From assembly GCA_020629035.1 (NCBI GenBank), contig JAHDEC010000001.1, forward strand, positions 62,001 to 126,000: a stretch of DNA of 64,000 nucleotides, given 5' to 3'. Position 1 is the stretch's first letter. Every line of letters starts with the position of its first letter. The notes beneath the pieces were generated by a model. That model saw only the letters and a list, made by a program, of their open reading frames with translations. It had not been told where the DNA came from and ran no database searches. Shown piece by piece: positions 23,201-32,200 of this stretch. The DNA comes from Saprospiraceae bacterium (GTDB taxonomy: Bacteria > Bacteroidota > Bacteroidia > Chitinophagales > Saprospiraceae). Both the position numbers and the translations under genes were made by a program.

Positions 23201-26200
23201 TGGCTAAATTCAGCAAGTGCTGAAGATGCTAATGATTGTAATGATGTCAGTATTTCAAGCACTGATCCTGGGACTTTACCAGACTTAGATTGTGATCTAG
23301 TTGATGGTTTGACAGTGACCTTTACGGCTACTGATGATTGTGGTAATTCAACTGATTGTTCGGCATTGATAAAAATGGAAGACACTACGGCTCCTAATTT
23401 TGTTAACTGCCCGGCAGATATGACGGTAAATGTGGATGTAGATTTATGTGAAAGCAATGTCATATATAGCACGCCGGTAGCTATAGATAGATGTGATGAC
23501 AATTTAGCGATTACTTTAATAGATGGTCCAGCAAGTGGAACTAGTTTTGAATTAGGCACGACTACAGTAACTTTCGAGGCAATCGATGATTGTGATAATA
23601 CAAGTGAATGTAGCTTTAATATCACAGTGGAAGACAGTGGAGTTCCTAGCGTATCATGTCCATCTAACCAAGTCGTTGTTTGTACAGATCTAGGTGAATG
23701 TACTTGGTTATCTGATGACCAAACAGACCCATTATTTAATGAAAATTGTGATGGCCTAATATTAACTTACGAAATTACAGGAGAAACATTAGCAAGTTCT
23801 GCAGCTAGCGGAACTAATACAATAGAAGGAGACAACATAGTCTTTAATTTAGGAACTAGCTCTATACAATATACTATCGAAGACGGAAGCGGAAATTCAA
23901 GCAGTTGTAATTTCCGAGTCATTGTTGAAGATTGTGAAGACCCACAATTAATATGTACAGATGTATTAGATGTGGCTTGTGGATTAGAAGATATTACGGC
24001 TTGGACAGCAAGTATTGCAGCTAGCATGACAGATAATTGTGATGGAGGAGTAAGCCTAGAAACACTTATGCTTACAGACATAAGCAGTTGCGGCAACACC
24101 TTCGAAAGAGTATACGAATTTACAGCGATTGATGCAGCAGGTAACCGCAGCAGTTGTACGGCTAGATATGAAACAGATGATACCGTGTCACCAAGTATAG
24201 ATACACCCGCAGCCAACGAAACGATAGAATGTACAGGTACAACAGAAAATGCAGCCTTATTAGCTTGGTTAAATAATGTAGGAGGAGCAGCAGCAAGTGA
24301 TGAATGCAGCGGACCAATCAGTTGGACTAATAATTATACAGGAGGATTAACAGCGGTTTGTGGTTCAACATCCTTCGTGGATGTAATATTCACGGCGACG
24401 GATGATTGTGGAAACACTAACAGTACATCTGCCAGATTTACGATAGAAGATACCACTGATCCAGTAATTGTTTGTCCAAATGATATAACCTTAGAATGTG
24501 CTTTAACCAATAATCCAGCTATCATTGAAAACTGGTTAAGAGGAGCGACAGCTACCGATAATTGTGCCACTGATCTAGCAGTAAACAATGATTACGGAGC
24601 TGTCTTCGAAGCGGCCTGCAATAGCACTGGAATCCATAGAGTTACCTTTAGTGTAACTGATGATTGTTCAAATGGAACAAGCTGTGAAGCATTAATTACT
24701 ATCGAGGATACAAGTTCACCAACTATAGTTGCTGAGGCAGAGGATTTAGTCTTAGAATGTAGTGATCCAAACAATGCAATATCAATTGCTTTTTGGTTAG
24801 CAAATCATGGAGGAGCCCTTGCTAATGATCCATGTTCAGGGACAGAAAATATCGACATGACTTGGACTTATGAAGAAATAGAAAGTGTAGTAGTTTGCGG
24901 TACTGCAACAACCACTGCTTATCGGTTTACTATTGAAGATGATTGTGGCAATACATCCACAACAACGGCAAATATTAGCATTGTGGATACTACACCACCA
25001 AGTTTAACAGTACCAAGTGACGAAATACAAATATGTGGACAAATAACAAAAACAGTTGACGAATGGTTAGCAGAAGCCACGGGTGATGATGAGTGTGGAG
25101 GAGTCGACATTACATCGACCTTATGGAATACCATCAGTGCCTGTGGAGAGAACCAAATCGAAGTTTACCTCTTTTCAGCTACTGATGCTTGTGGCAATGA
25201 GACCACAGGATTTGCACAATATGAACTAATCGATAATGTTAATCCACTCATTACTAAGGAAGCAGAAAACTTCACCGTAGAATGTGATGGAAGTAATAAC
25301 AGCATTGACATACTCAACTGGTTAAACAATAATGGATTTGCAGAAGCAACAGATAATTGTGGTGATCTTAGTTGGTCTAACAACTTTGGAAGCATTGCAA
25401 CAGATTGTGGAGCATCGGGAGGAGTTACAGTTACTTTTACAGCTACTGACGAATGTGGTAATGTAAGCACTACTGAAGCCTTATTTAACATCAATGATAC
25501 CACAGCACCAACATGGGAGGTAGATCCAGTTGATCTTGTTTTAGAATGTTCATCAAGTAGTAATCTGCCAGCAGCATTGAACCAATGGCTAAATGCCTCA
25601 GGTTATGGTGATGCAGAAGATGATTGTAGTTTAATCAGCTACACGCATGATTATACCGAATATACTGAAGATTGTTCTGGAGCAACTGGTGGAGTAATGG
25701 TCACTTTTACAGCCACAGATGCCTGTGGAAATAGCTCAGAAAGAATGGCTATGCTCACGATTGTGGATACATCACCTCCGTTGTTAAAAACACCAGCCTT
25801 AAATACAACTGTCGAATGTGATGGTGCCGGAAATGAAGCCGCTTTACAAGCTTGGTTAGATAACCATGCAGGAGCTACCATGACGGATCTTTGTGGAGAT
25901 GTAATCTGGGAAACGCCTATTTTAATCGAGACAAGAACACTTTGTGGAGCTACATTGGAACACACGTATAGTTTTACAACTAAAGATGCTTGTGATAACC
26001 AATCAGTAGCCACTGTAGCTACTTTTATTATCGAAGATACAACAAGTCCTAGTCTAGAAGTAGAAGCGGAAGATATGACTGTTCAGTGTGATGGTGGTGA
26101 CTATGAAGCGCTTATGGAAACCTGGATAAATACTCAAGGTGGAGCCATGGTTGCTGATGATTGTTCTTCGTATACATGGACCCATTATTTGGTAGGAGAT

Positions 26201-29200
26201 AACGAAGATTGTCCAATGACAGGAACAGGTATTTACCGATTTGTGGCTACAGATGACTGTGGTAATGAAGTGAGTACCGAAGCTGTATTCCAAGTAATTG
26301 ATATCATCCCTCCGATGATAACTAATGAAGCGCAAGATTTAAGCATTGACTGTGGTAGTGATAATGTACTTAGCCTGATTGATTGGCTAAACAATAATGC
26401 ATCTGCTTCAGCAACAGACGAATGTGGTTTACTAAGTTGGACGAATAATTATGGTTCGCAAGATATGACTTGCGGAGAAGCAGGAACGATCATGGTTACC
26501 TTTACCGTATCTGATGGATGTGGTAATACCAGTGAAACGAGCGCAACATTGACTATAAATGATAATACGGCTCCTACCTGGAATATCGAACCACAAGATT
26601 TAATCATAGAATGTAATGACACCGATGATCCAATGCAACTTATTGCTCAATGGCTAGAGCGCGCAGGTAATGGAGATGCTAAGGATGAGTGTAGCATGGT
26701 CATGTATCATCATGATTTTGTGGCATTGGAAGATGCATGTGGATCCGCGAGTACAACAGGAACGGCAAACGTAACTTTTACAGCTACAGATGCATGTGGC
26801 AATTTTGTGGAAAGTATAGCAAACGTTACCGTAAAAGATGAAACACCGCCGATGATTGATTCACCGGCTAGAAATATGGAAGTAGCTTGTGATGGAGGAG
26901 GAAATATTGATCAGCTTCAAGCATGGTTAGCTATGCAGGCCAATGCTGTTTCTTCAGATAGATGTGGGGAAATCACATGGAATAATCCTATCCTTATCAC
27001 AACGAATGAAGATTGTGGAGGAACCTTAGAACACATTTTTAGTTTTACTTCGCGCGATGCTTGTGGTAATGTTTCAGCTGCAACAGAAGCTTCTTTTATT
27101 ATCTATGACCATGACGATCCTATTATCGAAGTTGCGGCTTCGGAAATGACCGTAGATTGTGATAACACAGGAGCTTACGAAATAGCCATGGATGAGTGGA
27201 TTAATACGCAAGGTGGTGCTATTGCATCGGATGTTTGTGGTGGCGTTAGCTGGACCTATGATCTGGTCAGAGCCAATACAGATTGTGATATGACAGGTGC
27301 AGGGACCTATAGATTTACGGCCACTGATGATTGTGGGAATACCAGTATCACAGAAGCAGAATTTATTATAAGAGATATCACGGCCCCTAACATTGTGGGA
27401 GGAGCAGATATGAATATGGAAGAATGCCAGCCGAGTGGATCGAATGGTAATTATCCAGATTTTGATTACTGGTTAGATAACCATGCCGGCGCGGAAGTGA
27501 TGGACGAATGTTCAGCGGTAAGTTGGACGCATGATTACAACCCTGATAATTGGGTGTATACTTGCGGTAACAGTCGATACATAGACGTTGAATTTACCGC
27601 TACGGATGGTTGTGGGAATGCTAGTAGTGTAAGCTATAATTTTGCTATTGGAGACAATACACCTCCATACTTTATTAACTGTCCACGACCTCCAATTGTA
27701 GAAGCAAATTTAGATGGATATTGTGATGCCTTTGCAAATTTCTCTTATCCATTTGCCCTGGATAATTGTACTGGAGCAATAGTGACTCAAGTAGATAATA
27801 CTGGATTAACTTCAGGAAGTTTGTTCCCAGTAGGTACCACTGTTCTACAGTTTGAAGCAAGCGATGATTGTGGTAATGTCTCGGCATGTGAACTAAGCAT
27901 AGTCGTAAATGATTTTAGATCAGAGCCAGAAATTGTGGAGTGTCCAGCTGATATTCATAGAGAAGCCGATCAAAGCAGTTGTGGCGCTCAAATAGCTTTA
28001 AGCGATCAGCTTGTGATCGAAGATAATTGTCCAGATAATATTAGCGTCCTATGGGAAGTAGTAGACGGACAAGGAAATACAGTAGCCTGTGCATTGGGTA
28101 ATGGGGTAGACCAACTCACCTTCCCGACAGGTACTCATACCGTAAATATTTTTGTACAAGATCAAGCAAGATTCCTGATATCTGAAGTACTACAAAGTGG
28201 TTTAGATCAGATTACTTTAACGAATTATGGACCAGCAACTTTAGACATTTCTAATTTACAAATCGATAGATTTGGTTTAGGAGCAGAAAACTTTAATGTG
28301 CCAGTAGGGACACTAGTGGCTGTGGGAGCGAGCTATGTTCATACGTTTACCAATGATCTAATGTTATCAGATCCAGCAAGCTATCAAATCAGTTTCCTAG
28401 GAAGAACCCTAGATGAAGTTGCAACTAATGGCGCGACATCAGCTAATTGGTCAGGAAGCCTTAATGGAGGTGATGTATATCGTAAGTTTGCTTGCGATCA
28501 TAATACAGCCAGCGACTGGAATATCTATGTAAATTGTGTAGATGTGGTCGGCGGATTACCATTACCTCTCATGGAAGATAATGGAGGTCAGACCTCATTA
28601 CAAGCGGAGGAACCTTCGATTGTAGAAAAGAGCTTTACTATCACGATTGATGATAATTCATTGCCTACTTGCGCGAGCATAGCTCCGATGACAAGTAATA
28701 CAGGAGCTAATCGTTTGATAGATCCTAACACTTGTGTTTCTAGTGTGGTAAATATCAGCAGTGGATTCACTTTAGATTATCTGCAATTATCGAATGTAGA
28801 AATTGATCATCCAAGTATCGAAGACTTAACGGCTTATTTAGTTTCTCCAAATGGAACAAGCATCCAGTTATTTAGTGGGGTTTGCCCAGGAGAAAGTGAT
28901 TTGTTTGTACAATTATCAGATACAACATCTACCGCAATAAGTGCTGCGGATTGTGCGACGATTTCCGATGGATTATGGTATCAGCCAAATGAGGCATTTA
29001 ACACCTTCAGTGGTGAATCAAGCAATGGAAACTGGTCATTTGTAATACAGAATAGTGGTCCGAATCCTGGTTATTTAACCAATTGGACACTCGATTTATA
29101 CGAATTTACTGCTTATGCACCTATGGACGTGGTAATCGAAGTAGCTGGTCCAGTAGGCGCTACGCTTGATGTTCAGCATCCATTCTTTAATGATAATTGC

Positions 29201-32200
29201 TGTCAAGGTTCGGTGACCATGAGTACTATTGCGGCTAATGGTTTACCTGATAATAATGATCCAGTAATTGCCGGAAGTATGCAGCCGTATTTCTTCCATA
29301 ATGGAAGCAATGTAGTGAGTTATGAACTAGAGGATTGTGATGGAAATGCGACCTTCTGTGATTTCAATGTTACTGTACTTGATACTTTAGCACCACCTTG
29401 TATGTCGGATTGTCAAATCTCATGTTTAGGTGATATTCAAATTTCACTTACATACGATTGTGAACGAGAAATTCTTCCTTCACTAGTTGGTATTGGAATC
29501 GACGAAGATTGTGATGATTATTACATGATCGAGTTGTTTGATGCATGGAGTAATCCATTACCATCGAATGTTGTAACGGCTGAGCACATTGGACAGATTA
29601 TAACCTATAAAGTTACGGAGCCTGTTTGTGGAAATTCTTGTTGGGGTGAAGCGACCGTCGAGTATAAATTAGCTCCGCAAATAGAATGTCCAGATGATTT
29701 TGTGGTGCAATGTCAGGAAAATTATGAACTGGACGAATCCATTATTGCTATTTCTTCTTGTTTACCAGTGGAATTAGTAAAGATTAATGAAGTGCCAAGT
29801 AACATAGAATGTGAAGATGAAATAAGACAAATAGTATACTCATATGTAGCAAAAGATAGCCAAGGAAAACTGAGTCCATCTTGCTCATTTGTAGTAGCTT
29901 TCGAAAGAATTACCGTGGAAGAAATTATGTGTCCAGCAGATTTCTTAGATGCCGATGATACTGCTTTAATGTGCAGTCATGAAATACCTTCTGATGAAAA
30001 TGGACATCCGGTGCCATATGATGAGGCAACTGGTCTAGGAACTGGTTTACCGACTATTTTAGATGATGCAGGATTACCAATAGATTTAAACCCTGAAACA
30101 TCTATTGCTTTGTGTAATCTTGAAATTGCTTACAGTGATTTAGTGGTTCCTACACCTAATTGTTTTTATAAACTTATGCGGACATGGACCATTAGAGAGT
30201 GGCATTGTTTGGGTGAAATCGACACCATGTGTACACAGGTTATAGAAATTAGAAGTGAAGGTGGATTTGAGCTGAATTGTCCTGATAACTATCAGGTATC
30301 TACCAATATGATAGATTGTGAGGCGATGCTTAACTTGCCAGCTGCTATTATTGATGATGAGTGTAGCAGCACGATTAATTTTATTGTTGATTATGGTCTA
30401 GGAATACTTAATACTAATGGAGGAGCAGTCACCTTAGAGGCAGGTACTCATATCATCGAATATTTTGCTTTTGATAATTGTGATAACGAAGATGAGTGTA
30501 CGGTGGAAATAACAGTTGTCGATCAAGCGGCACCATTAGCTAGTTGTAAATCTAATTTGGTAATTGCATTAAATTCCACTGGAGTGGCTAGCGTTTCTGC
30601 CACCGAAATAGATAATGATAGTTATGATGATTGTGACATCGATCGAATGGCTATTAGGCGATTAAATGATAACTGCGGAGAAGCCGAGGACTTAGTATTT
30701 GGTTCGTCTGTAAGCATATGTTGTGCAGATGCTGGATCAGATGTAAGTCTAGTGCTAGGGGTCTGGGATGTCTCGGACAACTTTAATGAATGTACGGCTT
30801 TAGTTGAGATTCAAGATAAGGTAGAACCTACGATGATTTGTCAAGATGATGTGACCATTGACTGTTCAGATATCGTGGATCTTAGTGATTTATCGACAAC
30901 CTTTGGTATGCCTTCAAGTGCTGATAATTGTGGCAACATAGTTATGGAAGAAAGTGTAGAAGATTTGAGAAATGCTTGTGGAGCAGGAAACCTAATAAGA
31001 ACTATCCAATTAAAAGATGGATCAAACATAGTACAAACCTGTGAGCAAACCATCACCGCAGAAAACAATAGCCCGTTTGTCTATGAGGATATTATTTGGC
31101 CTATGGATTTAACTACTTCAGATGTTTGTGATGTAGCTGCTTTAGACCCAGATGAATTAGCAGAAGATTTTGCTTCACCTCAAACAGAAAATGAGGCTTG
31201 TGCTCAACTAAGCTATAGCTATACTGATGAAGTTTTTGAGTTTGTAGATGATGAGGCAGCCTGCTTTAAAATCTTGAGGACTTGGACCGCGATTAATGCC
31301 TGTCCAGCTACCCCAGGAGACATTAGTCAATGGGAGCATGAGCAAACCCTAAAAATGACTAATAGCATAGCTCCAGTAATAGCCAGTTGTGAAGAAATGA
31401 TTGAGTTTATAAATGATGTAGACTGTGATGATATGAATATTACTTTCGGTGTTACAGCTACCGATGATTGCACACCTGTTGGTGATTTATTATGGATGTA
31501 CGAATTAGATATGGGCAATGATGGTAGTATAGATGCAAGCGGTAGTAGCGCTACAATCACTGGTGATTTTGCTATAGGAGAACACTTTGTTAGTTGGCAA
31601 GTAGAAGATGGATGTGGCAATGTGGATGTATGTTCGCAGACCATAGAGATTGTGAGTGGAAAAGGACCAAATGCAGTTTGTAAATCTGGACTTACGGTCA
31701 GTTTGACTGCCATGGATTTAGATGGGGATGGAAACAACGAAGTAGAAATGGCCTTTGTAATGGCGGAGTCCTTGGATGGAGGAAGTTTCCACACATGTAT
31801 GTATGACTTAGTCTTTAGTTTTAGCGAAGATGTTTTAGATACTTTAGCAACGTTTGATTGTGATGACATTGGCACAAATCCAACTACACTATTTGTCACA
31901 GACGAACAAGGAATTCAGTCTCAGTGCGAGACTATGATTATAGTCCAGGATACAAATGATGAAGAGATTTGTCCACCTACTTTAATGGTAGATGTTCAAG
32001 GTCGAATAGCTACAGAAAATGATAAAATAGTAGAGGATGTAGAGGTCTACTTAATGAGTGATGAAATTATGGAGTTAACCGATGAGGAGGGTATATATAG
32101 TTTTGGAGATATGCCGCTCGGAGGCAGTTATATCATTAAACCTACGTATGACTATCATCCATTAAATGGTGTAAGTACCTTAGATATTGTCATTATCCAA

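Noticed and set aside
31327-31899. Long minus-strand open frames opposite the giant genes (for example 190 codons here, 164 codons at 19342-19836)
   Set aside because: They recur at equivalent places in each repeat copy, have no plausible start context and encode low-complexity Ser/Val/Thr-rich peptides that mirror the codon pattern of the real gene. They are shadows.
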